From Bacilli bacterium (GTDB taxonomy: Bacteria > Bacillota_I > Bacilli_A > RF39 > UBA660): a stretch of DNA of 6,901 bases. The notes below the pieces were generated by a model. The model was not told the DNA's origin. It saw only the letters and a list, made by a program, of their open reading frames with translations, and did not search any database. The position numbers and the translations under genes are program-made. The stretch covers positions 1 through 6,901 of the forward strand of contig CAKJXT010000057.1 of the NCBI GenBank assembly GCA_918219625.1, in the 5' to 3' direction. Positions 1 to 5,680 of this stretch are shown here, in pieces (the stretch's first letter is position 1; the number at the start of each line of letters is the position of its first letter).

Positions 1-222
1 ATAGATATCTTCTATTGTGTCTCTTCCAATATCATTATAACCATATCCCGTTGTTTCATTGAAGTGTGCTTCTGCTACTTTATTATCTTGGAATGCTTTT
101 AGTATTTTAGCACTGTTGTATAGACATATTTCGTCTACTTCTTTTAGTTGTTTTTGAATATTATTTTCTTCTTCTTTAATAAGATTCCATGTTGATTGTT
201 TTATATTTAATAAATTATTCAT
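1..222 (-). CDS. ynbB: Methionine gamma-lyase family / YnbB-like PLP enzyme (N-terminal 74 residues, cut by window edge)
   Basis: The gene starts at ATG 222 and stays open for 74 codons to the left edge, so only the N-terminus is present. Residues 56-72 read NETTGYGYNDIGRDTIE, which matches the conserved 'STGYGYDDxGRDTLE' start of the YnbB family (fold-type I PLP enzymes annotated as methionine gamma-lyase-like or 'aluminum resistance protein'). The PLP lysine lies outside the window. Residues 15-30 form a charged helix (IKEEENNIQKQLKEVD), as is usual before this motif. The start overlaps the 3' end of the upstream dehydrogenase gene by 8 bases (ATGAATAA), which suggests translational coupling. 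The family assignment rests on the motif. The substrate is not determined by this fragment; C-S or other beta/gamma-elimination chemistry is inferred from the family. Confidence 0.85.
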   Translation of the reverse strand, partial: MNNLLNIKQSTWNLIKEEENNIQKQLKEVDEICLYNSAKILKAFQDNKVAEAHFNETTGYGYNDIGRDTIEDIY

Positions 223-955
223 GTATTGTTCCTCCGTCGACTCTTATTGTTTCATTATTTATGTATTTTGCGTCTTCTGTTGATAGAAAATATACTACTT
301 TAGCTATTTCCTCTGGTTCAGCGAATCTATTTAAAAGTATTTTTGATTCTTCTTCTTTTATATAGTCTTCGTCTAAATTTTTATTCATTTCTGTATTTAT
401 CCATCCTGGTGCGATACAGTTTACTCTTATATATGGAGCATAGTGTAAGGCAAGATTATGTGTTAGTGAGATTAGTCCAGCTTTTGATGCATCATAGTCT
501 AAACTGTATTCATTATATGATTCTAATCCACTTGTTGATGAAATATTTACTATACATCCTTGTTGTTCTTTTAACATATGTTCTCCTACGCATCTCGATA
601 CTAGAAACGGACCTATTAGGTTTGTGTCTAGTATTTTTATGAAGTTTTCTTTTGTTTTATCTTCGAATGTTGTATCTATTGCTATTCCTGCATTATTTAC
701 TAGGACATCTATTTTTTTAAATGTATTTATTCCTTCGGTTACCATGTTTTTTACTTCTTCTTCATTTGTTACATCTGCTTTAAGTGGTAATACTTCTACA
801 TTATATTGTTTTAGTTCTTCTGTTAATTCTAAGGCTCTTTCTTTGCTGTTATTATAGTTTAATATTATATTGTGATTGTTTTTTGCGAATACTTTTGCGA
901 TTGCGGCACCTAGTCCACGTGAGGCTCCTGTTATTAATACTGTTTTTCTTTCCAT
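215..955 (-). CDS. Short-chain dehydrogenase/reductase, FabG-like
   Basis: This is a classical SDR of 246 residues, the usual size for the family. In that numbering it shows the cofactor loop TGASRGLG (9-16), the structural NNAG (87-90), catalytic Ser140 in NISS, the active-site pair Tyr154-x3-Lys158 (YDASK), and IAPGW after the active site (181-185). A basic Arg in the glycine loop favours NADPH, as in FabG; this is inference. It is probably a cytosolic oxidoreductase. It could act as 3-oxoacyl-ACP reductase, but no fatty-acid genes are near, so the substrate is open. I chose ATG 955 over an in-frame GTG three codons upstream (964) because MERKTVLITG is the usual N-terminus length; neither start has a strong ribosome site. 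The gene overlaps the YnbB-like gene by 8 bases. C-ending codons are common, unlike in the plus-strand helicase. Confidence 0.9.
   Translation of the reverse strand: MERKTVLITGASRGLGAAIAKVFAKNNHNIILNYNNSKERALELTEELKQYNVEVLPLKADVTNEEEVKNMVTEGINTFKKIDVLVNNAGIAIDTTFEDKTKENFIKILDTNLIGPFLVSRCVGEHMLKEQQGCIVNISSTSGLESYNEYSLDYDASKAGLISLTHNLALHYAPYIRVNCIAPGWINTEMNKNLDEDYIKEEESKILLNRFAEPEEIAKVVYFLSTEDAKYINNETIRVDGGTIHE
231..235 (-). promoter_or_regulatory. Ribosome binding site GGAGG for the YnbB-like gene
   Basis: GGAGG lies 8 bases before ATG 222, inside the last codons of the dehydrogenase gene (the codons for the Gly-Gly near its C-terminus). It is the strongest Shine-Dalgarno in this operon and fixes the start of the YnbB-like protein. 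The downstream gene can therefore initiate by itself as well as by coupling. Confidence 0.8.
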
Positions 956-979
956 TTCTTTCACTTCTTTTCTTCGTAT

Positions 980-1008
980 ATTTTATCATACTTTTTTATT
1001 TTTATAAA
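980..1008 (-). promoter_or_regulatory. Putative sigma-A promoter for the dehydrogenase/YnbB-like operon
   Basis: On the minus strand TTTATA (1008-1003) is followed after 17 bases by TAAAAT (985-980). An overlapping alternative -10, TATGAT, sits 5 bases earlier. It lies just after the terminator of the preceding unit, where an independent promoter is expected. The surroundings are so AT-rich that chance matches are likely, so support is moderate. Confidence 0.45.
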
Positions 1009-1024
1009 TATATATTTTTTTCAT

Positions 1025-1058
1025 AAAAAAAAGAGTAAATTATAAATCTTTTACTCTT
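1025..1058 (-). terminator. Rho-independent terminator of the 138/58-residue gene pair
   Basis: The minus strand has a perfect 9-bp stem, AAGAGTAAA (1058-1050) pairing with TTTACTCTT (1039-1031), around a 10-base loop. It is followed by six more T (1030-1025), giving eight T in a row with the stem end. The 5' arm lies inside the last codons of the 58-residue gene, and its TAA stop sits in the loop. The plus-strand side has no T tract, so termination is directional. Confidence 0.85.
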
Positions 1059-1216
1059 GAAATATGTATTGGTTTTCTATGTATCATTGTATCTGTTTTA
1101 TAGAAAGCTTTTTTTGATTTTTTGTCATATTGTATTAGTAGTGTTTTAGCTCCTCTTCCTAATGATCCTACTACTTTAGCTATTAAGTTTTTGTCACTAA
1201 TTAATTTTTCTGTCAT
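1040..1216 (-). CDS. Small conserved-looking protein of unknown function (58 residues)
   Basis: The reading frame runs from ATG 1216 to TAA 1042-1040 and encodes 58 residues starting MTEKLISDKNLIAKVVGSLG. A GGGGG tract in TAGGGGGA (1230-1223) lies 7 bases before the ATG and serves as a strong ribosome site. The protein is basic. It has a likely short helix (IAKVVGSLGRG), then alternating beta-type stretches (KTLLVQYD, KAFYKTD, KPIHISRVKD), which could form a small SH3-like or KOW-like barrel; this is only a guess from the pattern. There is no signal peptide, membrane segment or cysteine. It follows the 138-residue gene after 48 bases and ends in the terminator stem. Forty of 58 codons end in A, like the other left-hand minus genes. 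I do not recognise the family. Confidence 0.75.
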   Translation of the reverse strand: MTEKLISDKNLIAKVVGSLGRGAKTLLIQYDKKSKKAFYKTDTMIHRKPIHISRVKDL

Positions 1217-1264
1217 AATAATTCCCCCTACTGCATGACTAATCCCTTAATATTCTTTATTCTT

Positions 1265-1681
1265 TTAACTAATTTTCTTTTGAGGTGGTCTCCATGATTC
1301 ACAATCTTGAATTTCTGGTGAATCTTCTTCTGGTTCATCAGGCATATCGCTTGGTGTTTTATATTGTTCTTCTGATCTGTTTATGTTAATACCATAATAT
1401 AACCCAGCCAAATATATAATATAGTCTACTGATATGCAATGCCCTTTTTCTCCTAGTATTCTTTGTTCTTCATCGCGTATCTCGCTAAGAATTTCTTCGA
1501 TTCCATGTTCAGTTATTATCTCGACGATGTTTTCTTGGTTTAATGGCTTACCATTACAATATTTATATATCTTGTCAAAAAGATGTGTTCCTTTTATTTG
1601 TTCTTTGAAGCCAGTTTTATTAAGATATTCTTGAAGAGCTATATTTACTATAGGTAGTTCTGTTTGTTCTTTTACTGCCAT
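1265..1681 (-). CDS. Hypothetical protein with helical body and acidic, Pro-rich tail (138 residues)
   Basis: I do not recognise this family. Residues 1-100 look like a compact, mostly helical cytosolic domain: LPIVNIALQEYLNKTG, then ENIVEIITEHGIEEILSEIRDE, then VDYIIYLAGLYYGINI near residues 85-100. The tail from about 105 to 138 is low-complexity, acidic and Pro-rich (DMPDEPEEDSPEIQ) and ends in a basic PPQKKIS; it is probably disordered. Cysteines occur at 42, 82 and 127 but form no zinc motif. No signal peptide is present. ATG 1681 is preceded by AGAGG about 11 bases upstream, a slightly long spacing. A strong promoter lies 27 bases before the start, and the 58-residue gene follows, so the two are probably co-transcribed. 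The gene diverges from the SNF2 helicase. A functional link to either neighbour is not shown. Confidence 0.75.
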   Translation of the reverse strand: MAVKEQTELPIVNIALQEYLNKTGFKEQIKGTHLFDKIYKYCNGKPLNQENIVEIITEHGIEEILSEIRDEEQRILGEKGHCISVDYIIYLAGLYYGININRSEEQYKTPSDMPDEPEEDSPEIQDCESWRPPQKKIS

Positions 1682-1707
1682 ACTATCACGAACCTCTTTT
1701 TTGCTTT

Positions 1708-1736
1708 ATAATAACATAGGTTTTTGTGGTTGTAAA
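1708..1736 (-). promoter_or_regulatory. Sigma-A promoter (extended -10) for the 138/58-residue unit, with A-tract upstream
   Basis: On the minus strand TTTACA (1736-1731) and TATTAT (1713-1708) are separated by exactly 17 bases, and TG sits one base before the -10. Directly upstream (1741-1777) are runs of A on this strand, such as nine A and six A broken by CTTTT. These could act as an UP element and bend the DNA between the divergent promoters. This is the best-formed promoter in the window. Confidence 0.75.
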
Positions 1737-1790
1737 TAAGTTTTTTATATTTTTTTTTAAAAGTTTTTTATTTATTTTCTCTTAGTAAAT

Positions 1791-1820
1791 TTTGTTGATT
1801 TTTTGTTAAATTTGTTAATT
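1791..1820 (+). repeat. Three TTTGTTRA direct repeats in front of the SNF2 promoter
   Basis: TTTGTTGA (1791), TTTGTTAA (1802) and TTTGTTAA (1811) lie 11 and 9 bases apart, about one helical turn each, overlapping the -35 region of the helicase promoter. They could be a phased operator, but T-rich DNA of this kind yields such repeats by chance. Confidence 0.3.
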
Positions 1821-1833
1821 TTTATGTTATAAT
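1803..1833 (+). promoter_or_regulatory. Putative extended -10 promoter of the SNF2 helicase gene
   Basis: A consensus TATAAT (1828-1833) is preceded by TG one base upstream (ATGTTATAAT). The best -35 is TTGTTA (1803-1808) with a long 19-base spacer, so the extended -10 probably carries recognition. The -10 ends 20 bases before the ATG, which leaves a short leader with no room for a riboswitch. Confidence 0.65.
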
Positions 1834-1841
1834 AACCTTTT

Positions 1842-1848
1842 GAGGTGA
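1842..1848 (+). promoter_or_regulatory. Ribosome binding site GAGGTGA deciding the SNF2 start
   Basis: GAGGTGA ends 5 bases before ATG 1854. The upstream in-frame GTG (1845) lies inside this site and so cannot be the start; the protein begins MKHSIDLAYK. Confidence 0.85.
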
Positions 1849-1853
1849 TTCTT

Positions 1854-4800
1854 ATGAAACATAGTATTGATTTAGCTTATAAGTTACTTGGAAAGGATTC
1901 TGTTACTAATGGTCTTAAGATTGATAAGCGTGATGTTTTTTATCTTGATAGTGTGGATGGTACTAAGAATGAGATAGTTAATTTTTTTCGTGTTAATTCT
2001 CAGAGTAATCATTTTTATTATGATGTTAGTATTATTGTTAATAAGAATCAAATTACTTCTTTTTATTGTGAGTGTGAACAGTTTAGGAATTATCACACTT
2101 GTAAGCATGTTGCGGCTTGTTTAATTTATAACAGTGATATTATTTTGGGTAATGGTTTTGATAGGACTGATATTTCTAATAATATATTAGAGTTATTTGA
2201 AAGTAATGGAGTTAGTGGTATTAGAGAAAAGGTTCAAATTGATCTTGAGCTTGATTTTAGTAAGAGTGTTCCTACTTTTAGATTAATGGTTGGGATGGGT
2301 AAGAAGTATTCTATTAATCGTGAGTCTAAGTTTGAGTCTTTTATGTATTCTGTTTTAAATAATGAGGAGTATGAGTTTGGTGTTAATTTTACTTATAATC
2401 CTTCTATTCATTATATAAGTGATGATGATATGGATATTCTTAATTATTTGTTTGGATATATTAAGAATCGTGGTTATTATTATAGGTATAATCCTTTTGA
2501 ACTTAGTGATAGAGAACTTTATTCTTTATTTGATAGATTGATTAGTCATGATTTTACTATTGTTGGGTATGGTATTATTCATGGTGTTTTTAAAGGTATG
2601 CCTACTAAGTTTAGTTTAAATAATGATAAAGATGTATATAGATTAAGTATTGATGATTTTGATAATTATACTTTTATTGATAAAAGGTTTAGATATTGTA
2701 TTTATAATCATTCTTTGTATGTTATTCCTAATAGTTATTCTACATTGATTTCTTCTATGGTTAATAATGGTATTAGTTCTTTAGTTATTGATAGCGATCA
2801 TATTAATTTATTTAGAACCGGTTTACTTCATAAGATTAAGAATGATATTGTTATTGATTCTAATATAACTGATATTGTTATTGCGGGTGAACCTACTGTT
2901 TCTTTATATTTTGATCTTGCTCGTGATATGATTGATTGTTCTATTAAGTTTGATTATTCAGGGAATATTGTTGATTTTTTTGATAAAGATAGTAGTGTTG
3001 TTAGGGATAGTGCTTTTGAGAGTGTTGTTCTTAATGATTTAGTTTCTTATGGTTTTACTATTGATTCTAATAAGATATTATTAGTTGATTTTGATGATGT
3101 TGGTTATTTTTTATCTGAAGGAATTAGTTTACTTAGTAAAAAGTATAGTATTTTTACTTCTAAGAAGATTGATAGTGTTAAAGTTTTAAAAGAGAGTAAA
3201 GTTAGTTCTAATTTTAGTATTGGTACTGATGGTATAATGTCTTATGATTTTTCTACTGATAATATTGATTCCAGTGAACTTGATAAGATTATTTCTTCTA
3301 TGAAAAAGAATAAGAAGTATTATAAGCTTAAGAATGGTAATATTATTGATTTAAATAATAAGGATTTGATTGAGTTTGGTAATATTATTTCTGATTTAGA
3401 TATTTCTAGTAGTGATCTTGTTAATGGTAGCGTTATTATTCCTAAGTATAGGGCTTTATATATTGATAGTTTAAAGAATAGATATAAGTCTATTAAGACT
3501 TCTAATTCTTTTGATAAGTTTATTGATAATTTTTATAAGTATAAGGATATTAATGTTGATTTTGGTCGTGATAATGATGTTTTGCGTGATTATCAGAAGG
3601 ATGGTGTTCGTTGGTTATATACTTTATATAAGTGTGATTTAGGTGGTATTTTAGCTGATGAAATGGGTCTTGGTAAGAGTTTACAGACTATTTGTTTTAT
3701 TAAACAGATTATCTTAGAGAAACCTGAAGCTAAAATTATGATTGTATGCCCTACTTCACTTGTTTATAATTGGAAGAAAGAGTTTGATAAGTTTGGTAGT
3801 GAACTTAAGTATGTGACTGTTCATGATAGTAAGTCTAAGAGATTAGAGGTTATTAATGATTTTGATAAGTATAATATTTTTATTACTTCTTATGGTTTAA
3901 TTCGTAATGATAATGATGAGTATGAGGATAAGAATTTTGATGTTTGTATTATTGATGAGGCTCAAGCTATTAAGAATTATCAAGCTGGTATGACTCGTGA
4001 GATTAAGAAGATTAAGGCTCTTACTAAAATTGCTTTAACTGGTACTCCTCTTGAAAATTCTATTTTAGAGTTATGGAGTATTTTTGATTTTATTATGCCT
4101 GGTTATTTAGGTAATATTCGAAAGTTTAGAGATTCTTATGGCATTCATGATGTTGATAGTGAGTCTTTGTCTCGTTTAGATGATTTAAATTATTTAATTA
4201 AACCTTTTATTTTAAGGCGTAAGAAGGTTGATGTTATTACTGATTTGCCTGATAAAATTGAGAATAATATTTATTTAGATTTACCTATTAAACAGAAGAA
4301 ATTATATTTAAGTGTTCTTAAGGATAGTGAAAAAGAGTTTAAGGAAATTTTAGCTACTGAAGGTATGAATAAGGCTAGATTTAAGATTTTACAATTACTT
4401 ATGAAATTAAGACAGATTTGTATTGATCCTAATATATTATTTAGTAATTATGATGGTGAAGTTATTAAGATGGAGAAGTTATTGGAAGTTGTTAATAACT
4501 TTGTTAAGGATGGTCATAAGATACTTATTTTTAGTAGTTTTAAGACTGTTGTTGATAGGGTTAAGTCAATGTTTGATGAGAGTGGTATTTCTAGTTATAT
4601 GATTGCTGGTGATGTTAAGAGTAAGACTCGTATGGATTTAGTTGATAAGTTTAATAATGATTCTACTAATTGTTTCTTAATTACTCTTAAGAGTGGTGGG
4701 ACTGGTCTTAATTTAGTTGGTGCGGATGTTGTAATTCACTTAGATATTTGGTGGAATCCACAAGTTGAGAATCAGGCTACTGATAGAGCTCATAGAATTG

Positions 4801-4985
4801 GACAAACTAAGAAGGTTACTGTTATTAAGTTTGTTACACGTGGTACAATTGAGGAGCGTATTATTGAACTTCAAAATAAGAAGAAAGTTCTTTCTGATAA
4901 TTTGATTGAAGGTAAGGATAATTCAGAAATATTATCTAGTCTTAATGAGGATGATATTAAAAATTTACTTTCTTATAGTGAATAA
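1854..4985 (+). CDS. SWIM zinc-finger SNF2-family helicase/translocase
   Basis: The 1043-residue protein matches the long Bacillota form of bacterial SNF2 ATPases. An N-terminal SWIM finger has Cys72-x-Cys74-x8-Cys83-x-His85. A long region of about 460 residues follows, in the position of the SNF2-associated domain. The ATPase starts at LRDYQKDGVRW (577-587). It has Walker A DEMGLGKS with Lys608, Walker B DEAQ (701-704) and motif III TGTP (729-732). The second RecA lobe has ILIFSSF (from 890), SGGTGLNL (947-954) and motif VI TDRAHRIGQ (976-984), and the chain ends with the usual GTIEERI helix. All key motifs are intact, so an active ATP-driven double-stranded DNA translocase is expected. Its cellular role (transcription recycling, repair or nucleoid remodelling) is not known for this subfamily. 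It is a single-gene transcript. Third codon positions are almost only T or G. Confidence 0.95.
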   Translation: MKHSIDLAYKLLGKDSVTNGLKIDKRDVFYLDSVDGTKNEIVNFFRVNSQSNHFYYDVSIIVNKNQITSFYCECEQFRNYHTCKHVAACLIYNSDIILGNGFDRTDISNNILELFESNGVSGIREKVQIDLELDFSKSVPTFRLMVGMGKKYSINRESKFESFMYSVLNNEEYEFGVNFTYNPSIHYISDDDMDILNYLFGYIKNRGYYYRYNPFELSDRELYSLFDRLISHDFTIVGYGIIHGVFKGMPTKFSLNNDKDVYRLSIDDFDNYTFIDKRFRYCIYNHSLYVIPNSYSTLISSMVNNGISSLVIDSDHINLFRTGLLHKIKNDIVIDSNITDIVIAGEPTVSLYFDLARDMIDCSIKFDYSGNIVDFFDKDSSVVRDSAFESVVLNDLVSYGFTIDSNKILLVDFDDVGYFLSEGISLLSKKYSIFTSKKIDSVKVLKESKVSSNFSIGTDGIMSYDFSTDNIDSSELDKIISSMKKNKKYYKLKNGNIIDLNNKDLIEFGNIISDLDISSSDLVNGSVIIPKYRALYIDSLKNRYKSIKTSNSFDKFIDNFYKYKDINVDFGRDNDVLRDYQKDGVRWLYTLYKCDLGGILADEMGLGKSLQTICFIKQIILEKPEAKIMIVCPTSLVYNWKKEFDKFGSELKYVTVHDSKSKRLEVINDFDKYNIFITSYGLIRNDNDEYEDKNFDVCIIDEAQAIKNYQAGMTREIKKIKALTKIALTGTPLENSILELWSIFDFIMPGYLGNIRKFRDSYGIHDVDSESLSRLDDLNYLIKPFILRRKKVDVITDLPDKIENNIYLDLPIKQKKLYLSVLKDSEKEFKEILATEGMNKARFKILQLLMKLRQICIDPNILFSNYDGEVIKMEKLLEVVNNFVKDGHKILIFSSFKTVVDRVKSMFDESGISSYMIAGDVKSKTRMDLVDKFNNDSTNCFLITLKSGGTGLNLVGADVVIHLDIWWNPQVENQATDRAHRIGQTKKVTVIKFVTRGTIEERIIELQNKKKVLSDNLIEGKDNSEILSSLNEDDIKNLLSYSE

Positions 4986-5014
4986 AGAGTTGTGGAATAC
5001 TCTTTATTTTTTTT
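4983..5014 (+). terminator. Rho-independent terminator of the SNF2 gene
   Basis: TAAAGAGT (4983-4990) pairs perfectly with ACTCTTTA (4999-5006) around an 8-base loop and is followed by eight T (5007-5014). The first three bases of the stem are the TAA stop codon, so there is no 3' untranslated spacer. The core AAGAGT/ACTCTT is the same as in the terminator at 1025-1058. Confidence 0.9.
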
Positions 5015-5020
5015 GTATTT

Positions 5021-5046
5021 ATGTTCAAAAGTATAGTTTTGAACAT
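5021..5046. repeat. Palindrome copy 1 (TGTTCA-N12-TGAACA)
   Basis: Perfect 10-bp arms ATGTTCAAAA / TTTTGAACAT flank GTATAG. Seven T follow after AG (5049-5055), so on the plus strand it could act as a back-up terminator behind the helicase. It matches copy 2 at 21 of 24 positions, which suggests a repeated element or protein-binding site. Confidence 0.7.
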
Positions 5047-5073
5047 AGTTTTTTTGTTTTAAATTTTTAATTG

Positions 5074-5098
5074 TGTTCATAAGTGTATTTTTGAACAT
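5074..5098. repeat. Palindrome copy 2 (TGTTCA-N12-TGAACA)
   Basis: TGTTCA (5074-5079) and TGAACA (5092-5097) are separated by 12 bases, exactly as in copy 1. The centre-to-centre distance is 52 bp, close to five helical turns. The inner stem is imperfect (T-T mismatch at 5080/5091) and no T tract follows, so it is not a terminator. The shared 12-base core differs from copy 1 at three positions. Confidence 0.65.
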
Positions 5099-5108
5099 GT
5101 AAAGTATT

Positions 5109-5137
5109 AAAAAAAAGATAATTATTCATTATCTTTT
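5109..5137 (-). terminator. Rho-independent terminator of the immunity-type operon
   Basis: On the minus strand AAAAGATAAT (5137-5128) pairs perfectly with ATTATCTTTT (5122-5113) around a 5-base loop and runs into four more T (5112-5109). It begins 7 bases after the stop of the glycine-zipper gene. The stem is all A-T except one G-C pair, so it depends on the T tract. The plus-strand direction has only a short broken T run. Confidence 0.85.
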
Positions 5138-5144
5138 AATTTTA

Positions 5145-5654
5145 TTACTTTTTCTTATATTTATTCATAAATTTTGTGAAGTTTTCTTCTTGATATGGAA
5201 TTGTTTTTTCATTTATTCTAGCAAATAAATTGAATTTTTTACCACCTATTTTTAGTATTATTTTTTGTGCTTTTTTATTAAAGATATTAAAGTTTTTTAC
5301 AATTATTTCTTCAATGTTTTCATTTGGAACGAAGCTATATCTTTCTAGTTGCAATTCTAACTTTTCTGGACTTAATACTAATTGAACACCTTTAGCTTTT
5401 AGCGGAACTATTCCTAAGCCACTTTCTGTTTGATTAATTAGTAATGCATCAAATCCGTCTAATCCTTCAGCCATACCTGCTATTCCTGCAGCAATTGCCC
5501 CGCCAATAGCTCCTCCTAGTGCGCCCCCCAGTGCACCATATTTCATTCCTTGTTTTGTTGTATCTTTAAATGCTAGGAAAAAGCAGTTTTCATTTCCTAT
5601 ACAATTTAAACTTCTAAATATTTCCATTACCCCATTACTTGTTTTAAAATCCAT
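5145..5654 (-). CDS. Glycine-zipper protein with beta-rich C-terminal domain, unknown function (169 residues)
   Basis: I do not recognise a named family. Residues 37-64 are a glycine zipper: G-A-L/I-G units repeated from Gly40 to Gly52, then AAGIAG to Gly60. It is hydrophobic and long enough to insert in or pack against a membrane. The segment after it (about 70-165) alternates strands and ends in a helix: GIVPLKAKGVQLVLS, KLELQLERYSFVP, IEEIIVKNF, KIILKIGGKKFNLFARI, then ENFTKFMNKYKKK. That order resembles bacterial PH-like domains, but this is inference from pattern only. No signal peptide is seen; two Cys (18, 24) lie near the N-terminus. GAAGG (5667-5663) lies 8 bases before ATG 5654. The gene is last in the operon, 26 bases after the Imm33 gene, which suggests a role with membrane-acting toxins or immunity. 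Confidence 0.8.
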   Translation of the reverse strand: MDFKTSNGVMEIFRSLNCIGNENCFFLAFKDTTKQGMKYGALGGALGGAIGGAIAAGIAGMAEGLDGFDALLINQTESGLGIVPLKAKGVQLVLSPEKLELQLERYSFVPNENIEEIIVKNFNIFNKKAQKIILKIGGKKFNLFARINEKTIPYQEENFTKFMNKYKKK

Positions 5655-5680
5655 AATTTTTACCTTCTTTTTTTAACATA

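Noticed and set aside
343..1026. Plus-strand open frames opposite the dehydrogenase gene
   Set aside because: They encode Leu/Tyr/Ser-rich strings with no ribosome sites and lie antisense to a clear SDR gene; the T-rich strand gives few stops in these frames.
1434..1634. Plus-strand open frame opposite the 138-residue gene
   Set aside because: It is antisense to a gene with a good promoter and shows no ribosome site or recognisable protein.
1845..1853. GTG 1845 as the start of the SNF2 gene
   Set aside because: The GTG is part of the GAGGTGA ribosome site of ATG 1854.
1884..2108. Minus-strand open frame inside the SNF2 N-terminus
   Set aside because: It is an Ile/Thr/Asn-rich shadow of the helicase frame and covers the codons of the SWIM finger.
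5021..5098. A minimal CRISPR array
   Set aside because: Only two copies exist, each is a full palindrome, the single 27-base spacer is low-complexity T/A sequence, and no cas gene is near.
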